From assembly GCA_035561135.1 (NCBI GenBank), contig DATMYA010000055.1, forward strand, positions 16,800 through 80,799: a DNA stretch of 64,000 bases, in the 5' to 3' direction. The position numbers and the translations under genes are program-made. The notes below the pieces were generated by a model. That model had not been told where the DNA came from and ran no database searches. It saw only the letters and a list, made by a program, of their open reading frames with translations. The number at the start of each line of letters is the position of its first letter. Within the stretch, counting starts at the first letter, position 1. This document shows positions 34,299 through 42,185 of this stretch, piece by piece. Origin of the DNA: Clostridia bacterium. Lineage in GTDB: Bacteria; Acidobacteriota; Terriglobia; Terriglobales; Acidobacteriaceae.

Positions 34299-37200
34299 TT
34301 AGAAGCTGAGTGAAAGCTTCAACCGAAGTGTGCGTCCGCCCTGGAACAGCGTCGGCTGACCATACATGGAGTTCAGCGTGGCAGGCGTAAAGCTGTACTG
34401 GTGCGGCAGAGGAGTGCCTGCCGTGTTAACCGCGGTGTTGGAGACGGCAATGTAATCCCAGCCACCGCCAGTCAAGGCATTCCAGTTCACGAGTGCCATG
34501 TTGTTCGGAATGACAGTTCCGACCAGAGACGGATCGACTACAACGCCCCCGATCTTGTCCGTCGCCACATAGCGAAGGTTGGGATCATTGAGGTGAGGAG
34601 TTGCCGCCACCGAGTTCGCCAGCGGGGTACTCATATAAGTGAGCACTGAGCGCTGGTTGAACAGGTTGCTGACATTGGCTTCGAAGCCGATACGCATCTG
34701 TTCGTGCGTCTTGCTCGGCTTGAAATCCTGCACGAGAGTAAGGTCAGTCTGGGTAAATGCCGGACTGCGCCTGTTCTGAATGACACCATCGCTAACAATG
34801 TTGCCGGTGGTCGCATCACGATGCAGGTTGACCCAGTTCCCACGATTCTCTACGAACGAGCAAGCCGACTGAGTGGTAACGGACGGCCAGCAGGTGGACT
34901 GTGGCGTGCCCTGGTAAGCCACCTGGGTGCCGCCAATCAAGGTTTCCATCTTCCAATACTTCAGACGGTAATAGCCGAACGCCTTGAAGGTGTGCGGGCG
35001 GTCGGTTCCGAGCGGGCCCATCGCCGGCGTCCCATCAGCAGTGAACTGCATATTGGGCGAGTCGAACGAGCGGTTGTTGTTTGGATTGTGACGACCACCA
35101 CCCGAACCGGCATTGACCGACGCTGCGTCGTTCACGTCCGACGACGTCAGGCCGGAGTAGTTCCCGTAAAGACGGCTATAGGTGTAGGACAAGGTTCCGT
35201 ACCACTTATTGGATGCCCGCTTGATGACGCGGAATTCCACGCCATCGTAGTTGCGGGTAGCCTTCGGGCTCAGCGGGCAGCTCGCACACTGAGGATCGTA
35301 AGTGTCTTCGCCGTCAATGATGGGACGATTCAGCAGGTTCGCGTAGGTGTTCGCGCCAGGGTTTCCGATTTTGTAGAGTTCGCCACCGGGAACCACGATG
35401 CCGATATCCTCAATTGTGTTTCTGAGGCGCTTGCGGCTGTAACGCGCTTCAAAGCCAATCTGCGAGGTCACGGCGTAGTCAACGCCGAGGGTCATATCCC
35501 ACTGACTCATCGGCTTGAGATTAGGATCGACACCCGGGTCGGCGCCAGCAAGGCTGGGCTTCCGGAAGTCGAAGTTTTCAATGAATGTGCCAGGGGTCGT
35601 GCCAGTAGCGGGACCTGTACCGGCGCAGGTGTGGGTGCCAACCATGGCCGGTTGGATTCCCGTGTAGTTGGTGTCATTCAGGGTGTAGACGCACTCGTGC
35701 CAGTATTCACCGCCGAACGAACCGCGAGGCAGCGAGTACTTCATGATGTCAAAGAAAGTACCGTAGCTTCCGTAGATCTTCAGCTTGCCATTTCTGAGGA
35801 CATCCCAGGCAGCGCCCAGACGTGGAGCGATCTTATCCCCAAATCCGAAGCTGATGTCAGTGGCGCCCGCTGAGTACGGCGGCAGGTATTCCTTGTCGAA
35901 ACGAAGACCGGCGTTGACCGTCACGCCTTTGCCCAAAGTCCACGCATCCTGGAAGTACAGTGCGTGGTTGAGGCTCTTGGCGAGACCGCCCGAGACGAAG
36001 TCATAGACCTTGTAGTAACCGTATGTGCCACGGCACTGCCCGTTGACGGTAGCGGCTGCAGGGCAGCTAGTACCGATGGGCGAGTAGGCCTGACCAGGAT
36101 ACAAGTCAACGCGAGCAAAGTTAGCAGCGCTCGCGAGATCGTTCGTGATTCGATTGTTCGAGTACCCGACCTTGAAATTGTGGGTACCGAAGAACTTCGC
36201 GAAGTAAGAAACATCCGTGCTGAGCGAGTTACGGTGGTAAGCGTCCATGAGTTGCTGGACGTTGCTTGGCATGCTTGTCGAGCCTGTCGTGGAAGCAGCT
36301 CCAAAGTTCCCGGGTAGCGCAACATTGAACGGGTCAGTCAGCGCCTGACCTCCCGTCACGCTTGTACCGGCTCCATTGGCTTGCCAGATGTAGCGGATAC
36401 CAACTGGTGCGCCGCGGGTCGAGCTGTTGGTAAACCATTTGCCGTAGCGGGCAGTCGCGACCATGTTTGGAGTGATCGTTACGTCTCCCCCGAAGATGAT
36501 GACGCTGTTGGGATTAACGCTACCAGCATCAGCCCGATACGTAGTCCGCGGGTCGACCGTGGCGCTGTTGTTGACCTGACTCGCGAAAGCCGGATCTGGG
36601 TCAGGCGCGGAGTTGCCCGAGATGCGATTGTACCCATACTGCCAAGACGCAAACGTACGGATTTTGCTCGTAACCATGTAGTCCAAACGGTTTAGAGCAT
36701 TGTAGGTGTTGTTCACATACCGGAACGTGTAGGGACCTTTCACTGCCCCCGTGAAGTTCACGGTACGGGTACGCGAGTAGTAGCTCGGAACAAAGCTGCT
36801 GAACAGCCAGAGGCGATCTTTCAGCAGGTAGCCACCGGCTTCGTAGCCAGGCTCCACCGTACGATAGTGGTCCTTCTTGGGTCGGTAGTACTCGGTCGGG
36901 CGGTCGGTCCTGAGATTGGCGCCGGACGTTGTGTAGTTTCCGACCGTACCAGGGATGTAGCGCAAGCCACAAGCATTGTAGATCAAGCACGTATCGTTGG
37001 CGTTGAACGCATCGCTACGGTAGTAGCTGAACACGCTGCCATGCCAATCATTGCCGCCACGCTTTTGGACGACGTTCACAACGCCGCCGAGCGCGCCACC
37101 GAACTCAGCTTCGAATCCGCCGGTCTTAATCTGGACTTCCTGAATGAACTCCATCGGAACGTTATTGCCAGAACCACCACCGGTGACTCCCGTGGTGTCC

Positions 37201-37793
37201 ATGCCTTCTGACATGTACGTGTTTTCCGAGTCCGAAGCGCCATCGATCTGGTAACCAGTAGCGCCGGCAGCACCCGTCAGCGAACCGCCACGCGTAGTGG
37301 AGGTCAGCGGCTCCTGGCGAGCGCCAGGGGCGAACGGGATGAGCGACTCAAAGGAGCGGCCCTTAGGAATGCTATTGAGAACTTCCGAGGAAACGGTGAC
37401 GGCGACCTTGGACTGTGTCGTGTCAACCATCGGAGCAACGCCTGAAACTTCGACGACCTGCTCATTGCCGCCAATTTCGAGCTTCAGGTCGATTGTGGGG
37501 AGCTTGCCGACTTCCAGCTTGATACCAGCAAGTTTGCTGGTACGAAAGCCTGCTGCTGTCGTGGTGATCAGGTACTCACCGGGAGGCAGGTGGGTAAAAC
37601 GGTAATATCCGCTGCCATCGGTCTCCATTTTTTTGGAACCGATCAGTGCGCGGCCAGTCACTTCCACAGTAGCCTTCGACACCACAGCGCCGGTCGGGTC
37701 CTTCACGGTACCCTGAATGCCGGCTGTGGTTTCCTGGGCGACTGCGCTCGCGACGAGCAACAGCACTACCAGTAGCCATACGAATTTCTTCAT
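34299..37793 (-). CDS. TonB-receptor-like outer-membrane protein with carboxypeptidase-regulatory-like domain, copy A
   Basis: This 1,164-residue protein has a signal peptide ending SAVAQ, a CarboxypepD_reg-like beta-sandwich at about residues 25-100 (GIQGTVKDPTGAVVSKATVEV), and a TonB-receptor plug-like segment (VVEVSGVAPMVDTTQSKVAVTVSSEVLNSIPKGRSFESLI). A very large beta-barrel follows and ends in KLSLSF with a terminal Phe. This is the Oar-like type expanded in Acidobacteriota, thought to take up oligosaccharides or peptides or act in adhesion; substrate unknown. Start ATG 37793 with AGGAGG upstream. It is a paralog of the next gene, almost identical over the first 125 residues and more divergent in the barrel. 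Confidence 0.9.
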   Translation of the reverse strand: MKKFVWLLVVLLLVASAVAQETTAGIQGTVKDPTGAVVSKATVEVTGRALIGSKKMETDGSGYYRFTHLPPGEYLITTTAAGFRTSKLAGIKLEVGKLPTIDLKLEIGGNEQVVEVSGVAPMVDTTQSKVAVTVSSEVLNSIPKGRSFESLIPFAPGARQEPLTSTTRGGSLTGAAGATGYQIDGASDSENTYMSEGMDTTGVTGGGSGNNVPMEFIQEVQIKTGGFEAEFGGALGGVVNVVQKRGGNDWHGSVFSYYRSDAFNANDTCLIYNACGLRYIPGTVGNYTTSGANLRTDRPTEYYRPKKDHYRTVEPGYEAGGYLLKDRLWLFSSFVPSYYSRTRTVNFTGAVKGPYTFRYVNNTYNALNRLDYMVTSKIRTFASWQYGYNRISGNSAPDPDPAFASQVNNSATVDPRTTYRADAGSVNPNSVIIFGGDVTITPNMVATARYGKWFTNSSTRGAPVGIRYIWQANGAGTSVTGGQALTDPFNVALPGNFGAASTTGSTSMPSNVQQLMDAYHRNSLSTDVSYFAKFFGTHNFKVGYSNNRITNDLASAANFARVDLYPGQAYSPIGTSCPAAATVNGQCRGTYGYYKVYDFVSGGLAKSLNHALYFQDAWTLGKGVTVNAGLRFDKEYLPPYSAGATDISFGFGDKIAPRLGAAWDVLRNGKLKIYGSYGTFFDIMKYSLPRGSFGGEYWHECVYTLNDTNYTGIQPAMVGTHTCAGTGPATGTTPGTFIENFDFRKPSLAGADPGVDPNLKPMSQWDMTLGVDYAVTSQIGFEARYSRKRLRNTIEDIGIVVPGGELYKIGNPGANTYANLLNRPIIDGEDTYDPQCASCPLSPKATRNYDGVEFRVIKRASNKWYGTLSYTYSRLYGNYSGLTSSDVNDAASVNAGSGGGRHNPNNNRSFDSPNMQFTADGTPAMGPLGTDRPHTFKAFGYYRLKYWKMETLIGGTQVAYQGTPQSTCWPSVTTQSACSFVENRGNWVNLHRDATTGNIVSDGVIQNRRSPAFTQTDLTLVQDFKPSKTHEQMRIGFEANVSNLFNQRSVLTYMSTPLANSVAATPHLNDPNLRYVATDKIGGVVVDPSLVGTVIPNNMALVNWNALTGGGWDYIAVSNTAVNTAGTPLPHQYSFTPATLNSMYGQPTLFQGGRTLRLKLSLSF

Positions 37794-38050
37794 GAGCCAA
37801 ATCCTCCTATAGGATTCGTGTCTTTGTGGGAAACGGAATAGGCAAGCGACGTCAGATGGCTCGAAAGTCGAGTCCCCAGACGTTCACTGCCTCCTGAAAA
37901 CGTGAACGGTGTTGCATATACAGAGAAACGGTTGCCCCACAGAGAGCAACTCACCATCCAAAGACAACGCTCCAGAGTTCCTGTGTTTACAACAACTAAC
38001 GATTTCCACAGGGCAGTTTTCTACTGAAAAATGGATTGTTGCTGGTTCGC
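37794..38050 (-). promoter_or_regulatory. Conserved 5' leader of receptor copy A
   Basis: This spacer is similar along its length to the leader of copy B at 41625. On the - strand both have an ACGTT...AACGT stem enclosing an AGGAGG about 100 bases before the receptor ATG. A second hairpin follows, whose arms differ between copies but still pair (CTCGA/TCGAG here). Spacing to a receptor-proximal AGGAGG is also kept. It may be a structured regulatory leader or simply duplicated sequence. Confidence 0.55.
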
Positions 38051-38184
38051 TTATGAGAAATGTAGAGCGTCAAGGCTTCCGAGGGTGGCGCAGGAAGATC
38101 TCAAGCCAGGCGAAAGCTAAGGTCGCAACGACTCAGGCGCGACTACGGCTGAGGGGTTCTTCGGAGGAAATAGTCGATTTGGAC

Positions 38185-38211
38185 AAAAAAAGAGGGCCGG
38201 TTGCCCGGCCC
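38185..38211 (-). terminator. Terminator of receptor copy B
   Basis: On the - strand GGGCCGG / CCGGCCC stem with a 4-base loop (38194-38211), then TTTTTTT at 38185-38191. It lies between the two receptor units. Confidence 0.85.
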
Positions 38212-38249
38212 CCACAGTTGATCTTCTAACTGATTAGAAGCTGAAAGAA

Positions 38250-41200
38250 TTAGAAGCTGAAACGTACCTTGAAGCGCATCGTACGGCCGACCTGGAACAG
38301 GTTGGCTGCGCCGTACTGCGAATTCAAGACAGTCGTTGGTTCCAGGCTGTTTGCCTGGGCCTGCCAGTTGAAGCCCGTCATCAGGCTCTTATAGTCCACA
38401 CCCGCACAATCTGTAGGCAATGGGCTGATCTGGCAATGAGCGGTAAGGCCAGCAGTCGGCTGTAGTGAACCGGTGCTGAACAGGTTTGTATCGGTGCTGA
38501 GAACTGAGTGCTGGTTGAAGACGTTCGTTACGTTCGCTTCAAAGCCGAGCTTCAGGTTCTCATTCGTCTTGCTGATGTGGAAATCCTGAACAAAGTTCAG
38601 GTCAAGCTGGCTGAACATCGGGGTGCGAAGCTTCACGGGCTTACCAAAAGTGACCACGCCGGTGCCGGAAGTACGAGTCGCCGGGACGAACATGCCGCGA
38701 CCTTCCGGATACTGGTTAGCACCGTAAGCGTCGAAGTAGGTCGTCAGCGGCGTGCCCTGGTACCACTGCTGGGTCAAGCCGATCAGGCTTTCGTGATTGC
38801 CCCACCACTTCAGGTGATACCAGCCATAGGCCTTGAAGGTGTTAGGACGATCGGTTGCGAGCGGGCCATCGATGACGCGTCCGTAAGAATCGAACTGCAT
38901 CCATGGCTCGTCGAAGGCGCGTTCAACGTTCGGCGACGAACGACCGGTCGAGCTGTCCGCCGTATCGGTCGAAGACAGACCGCTGTAGTTGCCGGACAGT
39001 TTGCTGTACGTGTAGGACAAGCTGCCGAACCACTTGTCGGAAGCGCGCTTCGTGAGTCGGATTTCCAGGGCGTCGTAGTTACGGACTGCCTTGGGCTGAA
39101 CCGGGCAATTTACGCAGTTAATAGAATCAACCGGCTGCCTGTTGATTCCGGTGCCGGGGTTGATGATATAGAACTGCTCGCCGGCAGCCGTGAGCAGGCC
39201 AGCATCTTCGATGGTCTGGTCAAGGCGCTTGCGCGAGTAACGGGTTTCGAGTCCGATCACGGGTGTGATGGCGTAGTCAGCACCAAACACCATTTCGTGC
39301 TGCTTCATCGGCTCCAGGTTCGGATCGATACGGACGTTGGTAGGATCGTTGGACGAGGTCCGGAAATCCTTGTTTTCGATGAAACGCAGGCCGGCCGGAT
39401 CGCCACCAACAAAGTTGGCGCCACCTGTCGGATTGCAGAAGTGACCATTGGCCCCGCGGGTAGGCACGTACTTCGTGTAGTCCGGGTCGTCCATGGCATA
39501 TACGCAATCATGCCAGTAGTCGCCACCGAAAGAACCGCGCGGCATTTCATACTTCATGATGTCGAAGAAGTAACCGAAGCTGCCGTATACCTTGAACTTA
39601 CCGTTCTGTAACACATCCCATGATCCACCCAGGCGAGGAGCGATCTTGTCGCTGAAGCCGAAGGCGATTCCGGGGGCGGAATTGTAGGAAGGAACTGCTT
39701 CCTTGTCTGCGCGGACACCGATGTTCAGCGTGATGCCTTTGCCGATCGTCCAGGCGTCCTGCAGGTAAAGCGCGTGGTTGGCGCTGCTAGCCGATCCGAC
39801 CAGACCGTATTCACGGAAGTTAACGGTACCCCAGAGTCCCTGGCACGAATTGCCCGCGGCGTCGCCGCCAGGATTCCAACCTTGGGCTACGTTTCCAGCC
39901 GTGATGGCCTGACATACTGACTTATTGGAAGGAAGAACGGTATACGGCCTGCCGTACGCCAGATAAGCTTGCGAGGTGATGTAACCATTTATGGTGCTGT
40001 TGCTGAGACGGTTCTGCGCATACCCGCCCTTTACGTTGTGCGTGCCGAAGAAACCCTTCTTGAACCAGGCAAGATCCTGTGTGAACGATTTGCGCTGGAA
40101 CTTATCGTAGAGGGTCTGCAAATTGACGCCCATGCTGTTGAAGCCGCGGGTCATCGCGAAGTCGTCCGGAATTGGAGTGCCGTCCAGAGCTTCAATGCCG
40201 ATGCTCGAAAGAGCGCCATAAGCTATTCCGGAGATGTAGTTTGAGTCTCTCCAGCGGTAGCGGACACCGGTTGGTAGACCACGATCCTGATAATCGCTGT
40301 AGAAGCGCCCAAAGCGCGTGGTTGCAATCAAGTTGTTGGTAAGCGTAATGTCCGCGCCGGTGTTGAAGATGATATTCGGCTGGACGTTGCCGATCCCGGA
40401 ATTGTAATCGTCAGGATTCGCGCTTGCTAAGTCGTTGGACTTGCCGAAAGCATCGTCAGCATTTGGCATGCTGATGCCGCTATTGCGGTCATACGAATAC
40501 TGCCACGATCCAAACACGCGGATCTTGGACGTAACCAGTGCATCAAGACGAGCAAGCGAGTAGTAGGTTTCTTCGTTGTTGAAGAACTTGCGTTCTCCCG
40601 CGTCCATCTTCACCGTGCGGGTGATTCGGTCGATGCGCGGAACCGCACTGGCAAATGCCCAGATACGATCCTTCACAAGGTAGCCGCCTACTTCGAAGCC
40701 GGGCTCAATTGTGCGCCGGTGATCCTTCTTGGGCTGCACGTACTCGAACGGCCCGCCGAGACGGCAGGTGTTAGAGGCTACACAACCAGGTTTGCTGATG
40801 GGATCGACTTCGTTATCCGAGTCTGTGTAACGGGTATAACGATTGGGCGCGGAATTGAAGATGTCGCCGGCATAATAGCTGAAAATGCTGCCGTGCCACG
40901 CATTGCTGCCGCGCTTCTGAATGACATTCACCACGCCGCCGAGTGCGCCGCCGTACTCAGCCTCAAAGCCAGAGGTCTTGACCTGGACTTCCTGGATGAA
41001 CTCGAACGGAGCGTTGGTTCTGGTCTGACCAGTCTGAACGTCGCTGGTTTCCTGACCTTCCATCAAGAATGAGTTTTCCGAGCCCGAAGCACCATCGATC
41101 TGGTAACCGGCGATGCCGGTCGCGCGATCGGCCTGCAAAGGCTCGTTGCGGGCGCCAGGAGCAAACTGAATAACCGACTGGAACGAACGGCCCTTCGGAA

Positions 41201-41624
41201 TGCCGGCGATGATGTCGGAAGTTACGTTGGTCTGAACCTTGGACTGGGCAACGTCGACGATCGGGGCTTCGCCCGAAACCTCAACTACCTGCTCGTTGCC
41301 GCCGACTTCAAGCTTCAAATCGATCGTGGGGAGCTTACCGACTTCCAATTTAATACCAGCAAGTTTGCTGGTGCGGAAACCCGCTGCTGTTGTCGTGATG
41401 GTGTATTCGCCCGGGGGCAGGTTGGCAAAACGGAAATAACCGCTATTGTCGGTTTCAACCTTCTTAGTGCCGATGAGTGCAGGGCCTGCCACTTCGACTG
41501 TAGCCTTGGACACCACAGCGCCGGTTGGGTCCTTCACAGTACCCTGAATGCCGGCGGTGGTTTCCTGGGCAACTGCGCTCGCAACGAGCAACAGAGCTAC
41601 CAGGAGCCATACGAGTTTCTTCAT
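38250..41624 (-). CDS. TonB-receptor-like outer-membrane protein with carboxypeptidase-regulatory-like domain, copy B
   Basis: This 1,124-residue paralog of copy A has the same order: signal peptide (KKLVWLLVALLLVASAVAQ), CarboxypepD_reg-like domain (GIQGTVKDPTGAVVSKATVEV), plug-like segment (VVEVSGEAPIVDVAQSKVQTNVTSDIIAGIPKGRSFQSVI), then a large barrel ending in MRFKVRFSF. ATG 41624 was chosen since AGGAGG lies 9 bases upstream; a TTG two codons earlier is unlikely. Just beyond the stop, the last codons and stop are repeated (TTTCAGCTTCTAA twice within 30 bases), a small tandem duplication outside the coding frame. The barrel loops differ strongly from copy A, suggesting different ligands. 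Confidence 0.9.
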   Translation of the reverse strand: MKKLVWLLVALLLVASAVAQETTAGIQGTVKDPTGAVVSKATVEVAGPALIGTKKVETDNSGYFRFANLPPGEYTITTTAAGFRTSKLAGIKLEVGKLPTIDLKLEVGGNEQVVEVSGEAPIVDVAQSKVQTNVTSDIIAGIPKGRSFQSVIQFAPGARNEPLQADRATGIAGYQIDGASGSENSFLMEGQETSDVQTGQTRTNAPFEFIQEVQVKTSGFEAEYGGALGGVVNVIQKRGSNAWHGSIFSYYAGDIFNSAPNRYTRYTDSDNEVDPISKPGCVASNTCRLGGPFEYVQPKKDHRRTIEPGFEVGGYLVKDRIWAFASAVPRIDRITRTVKMDAGERKFFNNEETYYSLARLDALVTSKIRVFGSWQYSYDRNSGISMPNADDAFGKSNDLASANPDDYNSGIGNVQPNIIFNTGADITLTNNLIATTRFGRFYSDYQDRGLPTGVRYRWRDSNYISGIAYGALSSIGIEALDGTPIPDDFAMTRGFNSMGVNLQTLYDKFQRKSFTQDLAWFKKGFFGTHNVKGGYAQNRLSNSTINGYITSQAYLAYGRPYTVLPSNKSVCQAITAGNVAQGWNPGGDAAGNSCQGLWGTVNFREYGLVGSASSANHALYLQDAWTIGKGITLNIGVRADKEAVPSYNSAPGIAFGFSDKIAPRLGGSWDVLQNGKFKVYGSFGYFFDIMKYEMPRGSFGGDYWHDCVYAMDDPDYTKYVPTRGANGHFCNPTGGANFVGGDPAGLRFIENKDFRTSSNDPTNVRIDPNLEPMKQHEMVFGADYAITPVIGLETRYSRKRLDQTIEDAGLLTAAGEQFYIINPGTGINRQPVDSINCVNCPVQPKAVRNYDALEIRLTKRASDKWFGSLSYTYSKLSGNYSGLSSTDTADSSTGRSSPNVERAFDEPWMQFDSYGRVIDGPLATDRPNTFKAYGWYHLKWWGNHESLIGLTQQWYQGTPLTTYFDAYGANQYPEGRGMFVPATRTSGTGVVTFGKPVKLRTPMFSQLDLNFVQDFHISKTNENLKLGFEANVTNVFNQHSVLSTDTNLFSTGSLQPTAGLTAHCQISPLPTDCAGVDYKSLMTGFNWQAQANSLEPTTVLNSQYGAANLFQVGRTMRFKVRFSF

Positions 41625-41883
41625 GAGCAATTCCTCCTACAGGAATTCGTGTCTTTGCGGGAAACGGAAATAGGCAAGTGACGCCAGATCGTCTCGAAAA
41701 GCGAGAACTCTGACGTTCATTTGCCTCCTCAGAAACGTGAAACGGTTTGAAAAATATGCAAATCGTGTACTCACAAAGTGCAACTCACGTTCCAAACACA
41801 AAAATTCAGAGCTCGTTTGTTCTCAACAGCTACAAAGTTTTGCACAGTTGGATATTTACCAAAAAATGGATGTTCGAAGGTTT
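41625..41883 (-). promoter_or_regulatory. Conserved 5' leader of receptor copy B
   Basis: Similar to the copy A leader for about 250 bases. On the - strand it holds AGGAGG at 41724-41729 in the loop of an ACGTT/AACGT stem, a TCTCG...CGAGA hairpin, and AGGAGG before the receptor ATG. An in-frame upstream ORF starts in this leader (separate entry). Confidence 0.55.
41637..41720 (-). CDS. Possible leader peptide (uORF) of receptor copy B
   Basis: A 27-codon frame starts at ATG 41720, three bases after an AGGAGG, and its TAG overlaps the receptor ribosome-binding site. The predicted peptide begins MNVRVLAFRDD. In copy A the equivalent frame starts with GTG and stops after 11 codons, so the peptide sequence is not conserved. 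Overlap of the stop with the main ribosome site suggests coupling, but this may be chance. Confidence 0.3.
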   Translation of the reverse strand: MNVRVLAFRDDLASLAYFRFPQRHEFL

Positions 41884-42185
41884 CTATTAAAAAATGGATT
41901 TCAATGAAGCTTGCGGTGTGCACAAAATTGCATATACATTGGCGGGTGTAGTCCGGAACTCAACGATTCAATCCAGATTTAGAAACACTATCGCGCTTCA
42001 TTGCGCCCGAACGATTGTGCCCGGGGCGAAGGGCGCTCCGATGCCGGCCCGATCCCCTCAGGACGGCAACGAACTTCGGATGATGGCGTCCGCTGCTCCC
42101 GATAAACGCATTGACTGCGTGAGCTTCTAAATCTAGTCTTCCGTGTTCTCTCTTCGTTCGAAATTTTGACTTCAGAGGTACATGG
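41884..42185. other. Spacer between divergent receptor B and S9 peptidase
   Basis: About 300 bases without a supportable gene. An AAAAAATGGAT motif occurs twice near 41865-41900. No clear promoter was recognised; it must contain start signals for both divergent genes. Confidence 0.4.

Noticed and set aside
34051..34302. Small + strand open frame in the spacer left of receptor copy A
   Set aside because: It runs through the terminator of copy A and has no motif.
34704..35873. + strand open frames opposite the receptor genes (also 38508-39611)
   Set aside because: Antisense shadows of the receptor barrels, with no ribosome site or family pattern.
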